Source: Ornithinibacillus gellani (GTDB lineage: Bacteria; Bacillota; Bacilli; Bacillales; Amphibacillaceae). From it: DNA of 35,946 nt. The position numbers were made by a program, and so were the translations under genes. The notes beneath the pieces were generated by a model. The model was not told the DNA's origin. It was given only the letters and a program-made list of their open reading frames with translations, and made no database searches. Positions 27,346 through 35,829 of this stretch are shown here, piece after piece; position 1 is the first letter of the stretch, and every line of letters begins with the position of its first letter. The DNA lies in NCBI RefSeq assembly GCF_003730295.1, contig NZ_QTSZ01000023.1:1-35946 (forward strand). The letters are read 5' to 3'.

Positions 27346-28028
27346 TTCAAATAATATTTATCCACTGGCTTCAGTTGTTCATCTAATTCGTAAACTAAAG
27401 GAATGCCAGTTGGTATTTCAACATCGACAATTGCTTCATCAGCGATATCTTCTAAATGTTTGACGAGTGCCCTAATCGTATTTCCGTGTGCTGCAACAAT
27501 AACATGCTTACCTTCTTTTATTTGAGGAGCAATCACGTCCATCCAATAAGGGGTTACTCTTTCTAACGTCAGTTTCAAGTTTTCCCCCGATGGAATTGCC
27601 TTTTGATCCAGCATTGCATAGCGTCTTTCTTTTGTAGCTTGTCGCGGATCATCAGGATCTAATAATGGTGGCAAAACATCATAGCTTCTCCTCCATCGAT
27701 GTACTTGCTCTGCTCCAAACTTTTCTACTGTTTCCGCTTTGTTTAAACGTTGAAGCGCTCCGTAATGTCTTTCGTTCAATCGCCACGTCTTATGTACTGG
27801 TATCCATAATTGATTGGTTTCCTCAAGAACATAATATAATGTTTTAATGGCTCTAGAAAGAACAGAAGTAAAGGCAATATCAAATGTCATACCATGTTGC
27901 TGCAACAATTGACCGGCACGCTTTGCTTCTTCTATTCCTGTTTCTGTTAAATCAGCATCCTCCCAGCCTGTAAAGGTATTTGATTGATTAAACACACTTT
28001 GACCATGTCGAATGAATACTATTTTCAT
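27339..28028 (-). CDS. gpmA: 2,3-Bisphosphoglycerate-dependent phosphoglycerate mutase
   Basis: Interconverts 3- and 2-phosphoglycerate. 229 residues from ATG 28028, fixed by AAGGAGG 9 bases upstream; an open frame continues 51 codons further upstream without ribosome site or homology and is not coding. Signature: VFIRHGQSVFNQSNTFTGWEDADLTETG at residues 4-31 (phospho-acceptor His8), RLNERHYGALQRLNKAETVEK near 85, and AAHGNTIRALVKHL near 180 with the second His. Bacillaceae usually rely on the Mn-dependent GpmI; GpmA here would be a second or alternative mutase. Monocistronic. Confidence 0.94.
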   Translation of the reverse strand: MKIVFIRHGQSVFNQSNTFTGWEDADLTETGIEEAKRAGQLLQQHGMTFDIAFTSVLSRAIKTLYYVLEETNQLWIPVHKTWRLNERHYGALQRLNKAETVEKFGAEQVHRWRRSYDVLPPLLDPDDPRQATKERRYAMLDQKAIPSGENLKLTLERVTPYWMDVIAPQIKEGKHVIVAAHGNTIRALVKHLEDIADEAIVDVEIPTGIPLVYELDEQLKPVDKYYLKK

Positions 28029-28134
28029 CAGGTATTCCTCCTTCAACATTATTTCTACTCCCGCTTTCATATAATCTTCCCTTAAATTTAAATTTAGAAA
28101 CAGGTACGAATCTAGGTTTTGGACAAGTATATGA

Positions 28135-28166
28135 AAAAGACCCTCAACCACCAGTTGAAGGTCTTT
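28135..28166 (-). terminator. bpr terminator
   Basis: GACCTTCAACTGG paired with GGTTGAGGGTC on the minus strand, followed by TTTTT. It lies about 20 bases past the protease stop and upstream of gpmA. Confidence 0.85.
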
Positions 28167-28182
28167 CTCCATTTGATTCATT

Positions 28183-31100
28183 TTATTCTATATTTATATT
28201 TAATTGACCAGTAGCTTTTTCTCTAGCTTCATTACCAAAGCTATCCTTCGTAATTACCTCAATTACTGCTCCCTCAGCAACCACATTATTTGTCGCTGTA
28301 TAGTATCCGACATAATGTCCTGGAGAAACCTCCATCATTGGTAACTCTGTCGCATTTGTAAGCTGTACACCAAAATGATTGGTGAGCGGCATGTGAATAA
28401 CAAAGGTCGCACGGAGCCCGGGCTCACTGTCAAATTCAATCATGACACTTTCGCCTGCTTGTAAGTCAACATCTGATGCCGGTGTTAAGTTTTCAATTAT
28501 TGGTACTTCGTATTTTGCTTCCACTGTTACGGTTTTTGTTGTCACATTACCTGCCTCATCATAAGCAGATACTTCAATAACATTTTCCCCGTTATCAAGC
28601 AAAATTCGCTTCGAGAAGGATCCATCATCGTCTACATTTGTTTTCTGTCCATTGACTTCCACATAGTCTAGATAATCATCAACAACAGTTCCCTCAACAG
28701 TAGTTGTTTCTTTATTTGTTTTACTGCCATCTTTTGGATTGTCGATGGTTAATTCTGGTCCTTCTTGATCCATGACTACAGTGATGGCCTCAGATTCACC
28801 TGTTACGGCATCATTCATTGTAGAACGGGCTACTAATGTATTTTCTCCCTGTTCCAATGCAGCATCAATGGAAAATACGCCGTCTTCATCAATTTCAGCA
28901 GTCCCAACAACCGATTCGTTATTCAATAATTCGACTGTTGTAGTTGATGATGCAGTTCCTTCAACCGTGATCGTGGATTCATTTGTTACGAAACCATCCT
29001 CAGGTGAAGTAATAACTGGTGTTTCCACACCATAGCCGACACGAGCACGAATCATATAGTTACCTTCTATAACTGGAGCAGCTGACCAAGCGCCATCTAC
29101 ATACTGATAACTTCTTTCCGCATTAGGACCATCTTCATCTGTTGCTAGGGCTGGTGCATTAGGGTTCGGATCTGTTTGAATGTAGACCATGTAGAAATCA
29201 CCGTCCACTTGAATGTTATGTTCCGTTAAATCTACTACGGTCCACTCTCCTGTACGTAATGCCGTCGCATCAATCGGACCTGCAAGTTTTTCCCCTGGAA
29301 GTCCATCATTTCCTGTCGCATCCCAAACCTCAATTTGGAAGTCCTCTCCGCCTGGTACAGGGAATTCAGTATCCCAGAAGCGGAAGACCCCATCTGTAAC
29401 AATGGCAGAATCTTTTCCATCCGGTAATGACATTTTCACTGCCCATCCATTGCCTGCATCATAATAAACACGTGCATTTTCTGCCGTCCCATCATCGTAA
29501 CCAATTTCCTCGCCTGGGACCATATAAAATGGCTCCAGCTCTAAGTCAACTGTTACATCTCCTGCAACCTCCACCTCTACTTCCTTGCCATGGTATCCAC
29601 GTGCATTTATTTTAAGCGTGTAGATGCCATGATAAGCTTTCAGTGTGTAGTTTCCATTTTCATCTGTTTGAACCGGCTGCACATTCGCATCCTCTACCAG
29701 CAATACAGTTGCGCCCTCAACCGGATTACCGGTTTGCTCATCTGTTACCGTTCCAGTAATATGTCCATTTGGTAATTCCTGCATAGCAAAATTCACTGTG
29801 GACCCTTCATCTGCTTCTACTGTGACAGTTTGCTCTTCAGACTCATAACCATACGCCTCTGCTAAAACTGTGAATTCACCAACTGCATGCATCAAGGAAT
29901 AAGACCCGTCTTCTGGATCTGTACTTACTGAACGACCACTTTCCAACACACTTACGGTAGCTGAAATAGGTGTTCCATCTGCCATTAATGCATCACCGGA
30001 ACCCACCTTAGCCGAGGTATTCGAACCATTATCATCCGCTTGAGTAACATATCCCTCAATGGTTCCTAACCCATCCTGTAAAGCAGCAACTGCATCGTAT
30101 GCATTAATTAATCCAGATCCATATCCATTATTCGGAGATTCTGGATACTCATCATCCGTTCTAGGTATTGCTGTACTCATAAGTATTTCTTCCATCTCAT
30201 CAACCGTAATATTCGCATTTACTTGTCGAAGTAAGGCCGCCACAGCTGATACTGCCGGACCAGCCATGGATGTCCCATTCCATCCCCCTTCGTAGTCTCC
30301 ACCCGGAACAGATGAACGAATATTAACACCAGGTGCAGAAATATCCGGCTTCACTTCATCGTATGGTGAAGGTCCTCTTAGAGAAAATCCTGCAATCATA
30401 TCATCTGAATCTGTTGCACCAGTTGCAAAGGATTCAGGGTAATTTGCTGGGACTGCAACTGATCCTGGCCCACCTGGGTTAAACAAGTCAACATTTCCTG
30501 CTGAAAATTCCGGAAAAATTTCCGCATCTCTCCATGCACGAACAGCATCCAAATACCATTCATCTAAACCAGGTCCGCCACCCCAAGAATTATTCACAAC
30601 ATCTGGGGCCATATCTACACGGTCACCCGGAGCCAACATCCATTCAGCTGCATCCAGCAAAATGGCATCTGTCGTACTTCCAGCTGCATCAAAAACCTTT
30701 GCAGCTATCCATTTAGCACCTGGAGCAACTCCAACTTGGTTTGTGCCGTCTGGTTCACTTCCCACCATCGTACCAGTAACATGGGTACCATGCCCGTGAT
30801 CATCATATGGTGCATCCTGCTCCTGAAAACCATCATGGAAACTATACGTATGATCAACCTCTCCTGTTTCATTATCGTAACCACGATATTTTTCCTTTAA
30901 TGCAGGGTGATCCCATTGTACACCGGAGTCAAGGCTTCCCACTACTGTTCCAGTACCATCGAATCCCATACCCCAGACCTGGGGTGCATTTACTCGCTCT
31001 ACATTCCACTCCACATCAGCGAGTTTCGATTCTGGGGCTTTTTCATTCGTAATTGTCGTTTCCATTAGGCGTCGCTCTTCATTGGGCAGGATTTTTTCCA

Positions 31101-31608
31101 CCTCTGAAAATGTCGCAATTTGTTCAGCCACTTCTTTGGTAGCTGTTACAGCGATTCCGTTTACGATATGATACGCATGAAAATCTTCAACCATACCGTC
31201 TGCTTTTGCTTTCTTTAAGAACTCAATGACATTTTCCTGTGATGCCAAAGCAACGGACTTTAGTTCTGATAGCACAGCTGAACGCTGAATAAACTTTATC
31301 TTTTCAGCTGATAAACTATTTTTTTGCGCTGATTGCTTAGCCTGTTCAGCTGCTTCCGTCGTATCTGCCTTATCTTTAAACTTTACTAAAAAAGTTGTGG
31401 TTTCATCTTTGTTAAAAACATCCAACAAACGCTTGGTCACTTTCTCCTTCACTGGTTCAGAATCCCTCACGGATAGGCTTTGCTTTCCTGATTCATTTTT
31501 CTGACTGGATTGAGCGATAGCGATTGTTGGTGCAACGAGCGAGAGAATCATTAGAAATGTAGCCAGTATACTAAATGCCTTTCTTTTTAACTGTCTTTTC
31601 TTTCTCAA
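28183..31608 (-). CDS. bpr: Secreted subtilisin-family protease, bacillopeptidase F-like
   Basis: 1141 residues from TTG 31608, chosen because AAAAGGAGAGG precedes it; that gives a signal peptide (RKKRQLKRKAF...MILSLVAPTIAIA). An I9-type propeptide covers about 70-180. The S8 catalytic domain (about 215-510) has Asp227 (GSLDSGVQWDHP), His273 (HGHGTHVTG), Asn340 (NNSWGGG) and Ser447 (GTSMAGPA). Two carboxypeptidase-regulatory-like folds follow (about 547-612 and 616-692), then a beta domain starting GYDDGTAENA, two Ig-like repeats (863-947, 948-1030) and a C-terminal domain. Order and motifs match bacillopeptidase F of B. subtilis, but about 280 residues between the protease and the first CPR-like domain are missing. 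Likely role: extracellular protein degradation. Confidence 0.93.
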   Translation of the reverse strand: MRKKRQLKRKAFSILATFLMILSLVAPTIAIAQSSQKNESGKQSLSVRDSEPVKEKVTKRLLDVFNKDETTTFLVKFKDKADTTEAAEQAKQSAQKNSLSAEKIKFIQRSAVLSELKSVALASQENVIEFLKKAKADGMVEDFHAYHIVNGIAVTATKEVAEQIATFSEVEKILPNEERRLMETTITNEKAPESKLADVEWNVERVNAPQVWGMGFDGTGTVVGSLDSGVQWDHPALKEKYRGYDNETGEVDHTYSFHDGFQEQDAPYDDHGHGTHVTGTMVGSEPDGTNQVGVAPGAKWIAAKVFDAAGSTTDAILLDAAEWMLAPGDRVDMAPDVVNNSWGGGPGLDEWYLDAVRAWRDAEIFPEFSAGNVDLFNPGGPGSVAVPANYPESFATGATDSDDMIAGFSLRGPSPYDEVKPDISAPGVNIRSSVPGGDYEGGWNGTSMAGPAVSAVAALLRQVNANITVDEMEEILMSTAIPRTDDEYPESPNNGYGSGLINAYDAVAALQDGLGTIEGYVTQADDNGSNTSAKVGSGDALMADGTPISATVSVLESGRSVSTDPEDGSYSLMHAVGEFTVLAEAYGYESEEQTVTVEADEGSTVNFAMQELPNGHITGTVTDEQTGNPVEGATVLLVEDANVQPVQTDENGNYTLKAYHGIYTLKINARGYHGKEVEVEVAGDVTVDLELEPFYMVPGEEIGYDDGTAENARVYYDAGNGWAVKMSLPDGKDSAIVTDGVFRFWDTEFPVPGGEDFQIEVWDATGNDGLPGEKLAGPIDATALRTGEWTVVDLTEHNIQVDGDFYMVYIQTDPNPNAPALATDEDGPNAERSYQYVDGAWSAAPVIEGNYMIRARVGYGVETPVITSPEDGFVTNESTITVEGTASSTTTVELLNNESVVGTAEIDEDGVFSIDAALEQGENTLVARSTMNDAVTGESEAITVVMDQEGPELTIDNPKDGSKTNKETTTVEGTVVDDYLDYVEVNGQKTNVDDDGSFSKRILLDNGENVIEVSAYDEAGNVTTKTVTVEAKYEVPIIENLTPASDVDLQAGESVMIEFDSEPGLRATFVIHMPLTNHFGVQLTNATELPMMEVSPGHYVGYYTATNNVVAEGAVIEVITKDSFGNEAREKATGQLNINIE

Positions 31609-31683
31609 TATTATTCCTCTCCTTTTTATCAAAAATAGATTTATTTATACAACTTCTTCCTCCTTTCATTTACATTTCAGATT

Positions 31684-31748
31684 TGTATGCGCTTACATTC
31701 TTGGTTGCAACTTCCACTATAATGTAAAATCTTCTACGTTTTTGTCGA
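31684..31748 (-). promoter_or_regulatory. bpr promoter with near-perfect cre (CcpA) site
   Basis: Minus-strand TCGACA (31743-31748), an 18-base gap and CATTAT (31719-31724) form a moderate promoter. Downstream lies TGTAAGCGCATACA (31684-31697), which fits cre TGWAANCGNTNWCA at 13 of 14 positions on either strand. It would lie about 15 bases past the start of transcription, where CcpA acts as a roadblock. Carbon repression of the protease is inferred. Confidence 0.65.
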
Positions 31749-31749
31749 A

Positions 31750-32095
31750 TATTGTCGGACAAAATCATAACATCCATAACCAGACCTATCGACCTAGGGT
31801 TTTATTATTTTTACAATGGGAATATTCAACCACCTATCAGGTATAAACGTCTAAGTAGCAGCTTTTGTACATCTGCATCTTTTGGATGTCATGCGGGCTT
31901 TCCTAAAATTAGAAATAAAAATGAATCAAAAGTCATACTTATAGCAATAAAACAAAAGAATGGAAGCATGTTTTGGGAATAAGTAATGGATAAACTGATA
32001 AACTAAACCTTTCTCATTAGAGGATAGGAAAGCTACATAAGTCAAAACACCCAGCAACTTGTTGGAAATTTATGTATTACCCAAGTTCATTCCCA
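31750..32095. other. Intergenic spacer without recognised features
   Basis: About 350 bases between the bpr promoter and the terminator of the M42 peptidase gene. A 76-codon plus-strand frame (31752-31982) lacks a ribosome site and has unlikely composition. I see no RNA motif, repeat or promoter I can defend. Confidence 0.5.
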
Positions 32096-32098
32096 CAA

Positions 32099-32135
32099 AA
32101 AAAGAAAGCCTTTTACAATCAAGGCTTTCTTTTCA
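32099..32135 (-). terminator. Terminator of the M42 peptidase gene
   Basis: AAAGAAAGCCTT paired with AAGGCTTTCTTT around an 8-base loop, with a long T-run on the minus strand. Confidence 0.88.
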
Positions 32136-32139
32136 TAGC

Positions 32140-33198
32140 TTAATCTTCCAATGGATTAAGATTCTCTTCCCCAGTCAAACTTGCGATCATGGAGGTTAGT
32201 AATTCGATTTCTTCATCGATATCTTTAAAGCTGACCGTCTCTACTGGAGAGTGCATATACCGAAGCGGAAGCGATACCAATGCAACTGGAACGCCTTGAC
32301 CTGTTAAACGCATCTTATCTGCGTCTGTGCCAGTCATTCTTGGTGTTAACTCATATTGCACATGCATATCCAGTCCTGCAGCTGTTTTCTCCAGCAGCTG
32401 ATTTATTTTTCGGTTAATCGGTGCCCCTTTTGCTAAAACAGGTCCATTCTCGAGCTTGATATCACCATATTTATTTTTATTCACACCTGGATAATCGGTA
32501 GCAAACGTTACATCACAAGCAATTGCCATTGTTGGTTGAATACCAGCTGCTGCAAAATATGCTCCACCCATATTTGTTTCTTCATTCACTGTACTCGCAG
32601 CATATACACCGACTTTACAGCCTTTTTCTTTTAATTGACGCAAGACCTCTGCCACAATAAAAGCACCAGTACGATTATCCAGACCTCGACCGGATAAATA
32701 ACGATCCGTCAAAACCTCAGGCGTTGTTTTGTAAACCCCTAAATCCCCAATTTGAACCTTTTCTTCTGCTTCTTTACGGTTTTTAAATCCGCAATCGATA
32801 AATAAATCTTCCACATCAAAATCACCTTTAATACCGCCATGATGCTGAGCATTCACTCCGATAACACCAACAATTGTTTGCTGATAGCCTAATACTGTTA
32901 CCTTCATGCCCACTGCCGCTTTGGGATTAATCCCACCCATTTTATCAAAAAACAAAAATCCGTCTTCATCTATTCGATTGATTACAAGCGCAATTTCATC
33001 ACAATGACCAGCGAGCATTACTTTAAAAGGTGCATCAGGGTTTAAAATACCGATTGCATTTCCTGCATGGTCTGTGCGGATTTCATCTGCAAAGTCTTTC
33101 ACATAATTCATCCATTTTTTCTGAATTTCCATTTCGAAGCTGGATGGTGATGGTGTCGTTAATAATTCCATTAAAAAATCTTGGTTTGTTTCTAGCAT
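32140..33198 (-). CDS. M42 family glutamyl-type aminopeptidase (YtoP-like)
   Basis: 352 residues, dinuclear-metal peptidase forming large cytosolic tetrahedral complexes in the family. Expected ligands and catalytic residues are visible: His65 and Asp67 in AGHCDEIA, Asp174 in GRGLDNRTG, the Glu pair 206/207 in VNEETNMGG, Asp229 in ACDVT, and His316 in YMHSPVE. It trims N-terminal residues from peptides; substrate preference is not set by the sequence. GAGGAGGTAATTATC precedes ATG 33198. Monocistronic, divergent from the potassium channel gene. B. subtilis has three paralogues (YtoP, YsdC, FrvX-like); I favour YtoP-like from the neighbourhood but not strongly. Confidence 0.88.
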   Translation of the reverse strand: MLETNQDFLMELLTTPSPSSFEMEIQKKWMNYVKDFADEIRTDHAGNAIGILNPDAPFKVMLAGHCDEIALVINRIDEDGFLFFDKMGGINPKAAVGMKVTVLGYQQTIVGVIGVNAQHHGGIKGDFDVEDLFIDCGFKNRKEAEEKVQIGDLGVYKTTPEVLTDRYLSGRGLDNRTGAFIVAEVLRQLKEKGCKVGVYAASTVNEETNMGGAYFAAAGIQPTMAIACDVTFATDYPGVNKNKYGDIKLENGPVLAKGAPINRKINQLLEKTAAGLDMHVQYELTPRMTGTDADKMRLTGQGVPVALVSLPLRYMHSPVETVSFKDIDEEIELLTSMIASLTGEENLNPLED

Positions 33199-33386
33199 GA
33201 TAATTACCTCCTCATTCGGTCTATGACAAATTGTCTTTTTCTATCATAACAAAACCAATCCATCTTGAGTATACATAACATCTCTCCTACAAATAGACTA
33301 CATCTATCACATAAACATCTTGTATGAAATATGCCCGCTTCCGCCAATAATATAGATATTACATCAAAATGAGGTGCATCCTTACC

Positions 33387-34409
33387 ATGGAGTTGATCAA
33401 ACACTTATACTTTCGAATGCCTATATTAATTCGATTATTGCTTACGGTTCTGATCACAATGATTATTTTTGGACTGCTTATTCACTTAATAGAACCAGAA
33501 CAATTTCCAAGCTTTTTCGAAGGTATCTGGTGGGCGTTTGTGACGGGTGGTACGGTTGGTTATGGTGATTATGCCCCAACCACGAATGCAGGCAGATGGC
33601 TGGGAATTTTGTTAATTCTTACAGGTGCTGGTTTGCTCACCTATTTCATCACTGTATTTGCGGCCACTACTGTCAAGCACGAGCAACAGCTTTCCAAGGG
33701 GATTGTCCGTTATAAAGGCAAACACCATGTCATTTTTATCGGCTGGAATGAACGAACACGTAATCTGATGCAGCTGATGACCAAAAACAATCCGCATATA
33801 GATATGGTATTAATTGATGCATCCTTACAGGAACTCTCCTATATTGATTTTCCGATCCATTTTATTCATGGGGATGCGACAGACGATTTGATTCTTCAAA
33901 AGGCAAATGTAGAAACAGCTACAGTCGTTGTAGCAACAGCAAATATGACTAAATCGGAAAAGGAAGCGGACCGAGCAACCATTCTTTATACAGTTGCAGT
34001 GAGAGGAAATAACGCTCAAATCCCAATCATTGTAGAGATACTTTCCACGAAGCAAACAGATAATGCAAAACGGGCAGGCGCCACGACCATTCTTCGTCCA
34101 AATGACTTTATGAGTGGTTTACTTTATCATGAATTATTTCGTCAACATCACGAAACGCCATTTGAAAACATTTTACATTTATTGTACAATCAGGCTTTTG
34201 TTCATTTCCCAATTCCTGGTGAGTTAGCAGAAGAAAACTTTATGGCCATCTGTCAGCATTTTTTAAGCCAACATATCCTTATTATTGGATACATAGAAAA
34301 CGAGAAATATTATATGAATCCTCCCCCAAGCAAGAAAATCTCCGATGAAAGCACCTTAATCGGAATGTTATCTTGGAAAGAGAAATCACATTTTTTTTCA
34401 TCTGGGTGA
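33387..34409 (+). CDS. Two-helix potassium channel with RCK/TrkA-N domain (YugO-like)
   Basis: 340 residues from ATG 33387 (GAGGTG 10 bases upstream); ATG 33369 adds six residues and overlaps the ribosome site. TM1 at about 13-33, a pore loop with the K+ filter TVGYGD (56-61), TM2 at about 72-91, then a cytoplasmic RCK domain starting KHHVIFIGWNERTRNLM near 105 with ILRPNDFMS near 240. The layout matches B. subtilis YugO, the K+ channel of biofilm electrical signalling; that role here is inference. The filter is preceded by VTGG instead of the usual VTVS/VTLT. Monocistronic. Confidence 0.9.
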   Translation: MELIKHLYFRMPILIRLLLTVLITMIIFGLLIHLIEPEQFPSFFEGIWWAFVTGGTVGYGDYAPTTNAGRWLGILLILTGAGLLTYFITVFAATTVKHEQQLSKGIVRYKGKHHVIFIGWNERTRNLMQLMTKNNPHIDMVLIDASLQELSYIDFPIHFIHGDATDDLILQKANVETATVVVATANMTKSEKEADRATILYTVAVRGNNAQIPIIVEILSTKQTDNAKRAGATTILRPNDFMSGLLYHELFRQHHETPFENILHLLYNQAFVHFPIPGELAEENFMAICQHFLSQHILIIGYIENEKYYMNPPPSKKISDESTLIGMLSWKEKSHFFSSG

Positions 34410-34546
34410 TTTTCATTATATTAAGCCCTTACGGAATGGGGTGGCTAAGAACTAGCAAGACAAAAATATTAATATTATAATTAGTAAGGAATGTAGTAAT
34501 TACCGTCGGTCACAACCTGTATATCTTCAAATTATTTTTACATTGA
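34410..34546. other. AT-rich spacer after the potassium channel gene
   Basis: No gene or strong hairpin seen. It leads into the degraded open frame at 34547. Confidence 0.4.
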
Positions 34547-34867
34547 AAATCATATAAGACCTTCTTTACACTTTGTTTTTGTCTAATTCCCTCAGCTTTT
34601 CTACATGCGTTTCTCGCTCCGTTATGTCCCCATCCTTTTGTTGACATAGGCATAAAAGAACGCAGACAACGCGCTATTCAAATCATAGAGGAGATGCGCA
34701 GAATAAAGACTTTCACCCAAGAACCAATCTCTATTACATACGAGTTTGCGAATGAACAAATTCAAAAAGCGAATGATCATCTGCAAGAATTGAATGATTT
34801 AATTACTATAAAAAATAAAAGAGACAGCTTTTATTACAATTGTTTAGACAATGAGGAGGAAAATTAA
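34547..34867 (+). pseudogene. 3' fragment of an unrecognised gene
   Basis: The frame is open from just after a stop near 34546 to TAA 34865-34867, with no start codon that has a ribosome site. The coding-like part begins near 34640 (VDIGIKERRQRAIQIIEEM) and is charged and helical, ending in FYYNCLDNEEEN. The stop overlaps the ATG of the next frame (TAATG), the sign of a former operon. I do not recognise the family. It is most likely a remnant that lost its 5' end. Confidence 0.4.
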
Positions 34868-35069
34868 TGAGTGATCAAGCGTATAAACAAGCCAAAGCAA
34901 CTGCTGAAATTGAGGGGCATGTATTCACTCCCGACGATGAAAAAATATTAAATCAACATTAAGTGGTGAAATGACAAGAAAGGAATTAATAAACAAATTA
35001 AAGGGGAAAACAAATGAAAAAGAGGCTGGGACAATACTATTTCTATCCAATCAAAAAGCGAACATTTAA
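34867..35069 (+). pseudogene. VbhA-like Fic antitoxin, frameshifted
   Basis: AGGAGGAAAATTA precedes ATG 34867. The frame reads MSDQAYKQAKATAEIEGHVF... and stops at 34960-34962. Moving to the next frame (codon start 34959) continues with LSGEMTRKELINKLKGK, as expected if one base was lost. The joined product matches the small VbhA antitoxin pattern, including TAEIEG, which fits the (S/T)xxxE(G/N) inhibitory-helix motif that blocks Fic AMP-transferases. After ATG 35014 the sequence changes into the nested palindrome, and no Fic HPFxxGNGR motif appears. It is therefore an orphan, damaged antitoxin. Family call is from motif reading alone. Confidence 0.6.
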
Positions 35070-35259
35070 TAAGTAGGATACCCCGCTCAGGGAATATACT
35101 TCGCATTCCGTGGGCGAGCAATAAGCCTCCTCAGGCTTCGCCTTGCGGGGTCTTATATGGCTCTTTGCTCCCACAGGAGTCTACGTATATTCCCTGAGCT
35201 AATTCATGTGATTGCTCGTCTTTTAAACCGATAATTTATGTTTTGTCCCAGCCTCTTTT
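35018..35259. mobile_element. Nested inverted-repeat (MITE-like) element
   Basis: Outer arms are an exact 17-base inverted repeat: AAAAGAGGCTGGGACAA (35018-35034) and its complement (35243-35259). Inside lies a second exact 15-base pair: GCTCAGGGAATATAC (35085-35099) and GTATATTCCCTGAGC (35185-35199). The centre has further short pairings, for example AAGCCTCCTCAGGCTT. It is about 242 bases long, has no coding capacity and is more GC-rich inside than its surroundings. I associate the inner unit with intergenic repeats common in Bacillaceae. It could be a non-autonomous element or a structured RNA. Confidence 0.6.
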
Positions 35260-35434
35260 CTTCTCCGTTCCTAACGAAACAGGATTCCACACACAACTAA
35301 AGGTTGGGGGGACCCCTTCCTTTACCACGACTCCAGTATCGCATAGGGCTATGAAATCATGCATAGACATTTATTTTATCTTTAAAAAAGGATTTATAAA
35401 AATTAATTGCAATAAAGAAATAAGAGGTGATTTT

Positions 35435-35518
35435 ATGAAACTGCCAATGCAAATAAACATTGAACTTTCGCCCGCCCTTGTTGGTTTCTTTCTCTACTTG
35501 ATATATCCAACTTTTTAA
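35435..35518 (+). CDS. 27-residue hydrophobic peptide
   Basis: AAGAGGTGATTTT precedes ATG 35435, a near-ideal ribosome site. The product (MKLPMQINIELSPALVGFFL, ending YLIYPTF) is a single short hydrophobic helix with a charged N-terminus. Other starts in the same frame further upstream run through the palindromic element and look artificial. Size and hydrophobicity resemble many tiny membrane peptides, including type I toxins and small regulatory membrane proteins, but no family is recognised. A hairpin follows immediately. Confidence 0.4.
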   Translation: MKLPMQINIELSPALVGFFLYLIYPTF

Positions 35519-35521
35519 TAC

Positions 35522-35561
35522 AGCAAATAGGCTAGACAATTTACCGCCTAGCTTATTTGCT
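35522..35561. terminator. Hairpin between convergent small genes
   Basis: AGCAAAT-AG-GCTAG pairs with CTAGC-TT-ATTTGCT across a 12-base loop. No good T-run follows on either strand, so terminator function is uncertain, but its position between two convergent small genes suits one. Confidence 0.5.
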
Positions 35562-35583
35562 ATGTAAAAAATGATCAAAACTT

Positions 35584-35763
35584 TTACTTCTCGTTAAGCT
35601 TTTTAATTTCTTCATGAATTTTATCAAGTGAATCTTGTCTTTTTCTTTGCATATCTTTATATTCTTTATGATTACGGATGAACAATCTAATCAAAATCAC
35701 AATTACAATTACTATAAATAGATAAATTAAATAAGCTAATATAATTGGCGCTAAATCCATCAT
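35584..35763 (-). CDS. Small membrane protein, DUF4083-like
   Basis: 59 residues from ATG 35763 (or 35760), preceded by GGGGGTGAGTAAA; the upstream ATG at 35778 overlaps that ribosome site. One membrane helix (about 4-28, APIILAYLIYLFIVIVIVIL), then a basic stretch (RLFIRNHKEYKDMQRKRQ) and a C-terminal amphipathic helix (DKIHEEIKKLNEK). That layout fits the short DUF4083 family of Bacillaceae; function unknown. Convergent with the 27-residue peptide gene. Confidence 0.6.
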   Translation of the reverse strand: MMDLAPIILAYLIYLFIVIVIVILIRLFIRNHKEYKDMQRKRQDSLDKIHEEIKKLNEK

Positions 35764-35829
35764 TTTACTCACCCCCATTTTTTAAAAGTGATTCATTAAT
35801 TATATACAATAATTGGTTTAAGTAAATAT

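Noticed and set aside
28029-28181. Upstream 51-codon extension of gpmA
   Set aside because: The family N-terminus and AAGGAGG place the start at 28028; the extension overlaps the bpr terminator.
31752-31982. 76-codon plus-strand open frame
   Set aside because: No ribosome site, odd composition (SSFCTSASFGCHAG) and no neighbour context; treated as chance.
34501-34520. TACCGTCGGTCAC as part of a second FMN riboswitch
   Set aside because: A short resemblance to the RFN element word only; none of the other conserved RFN segments is present.
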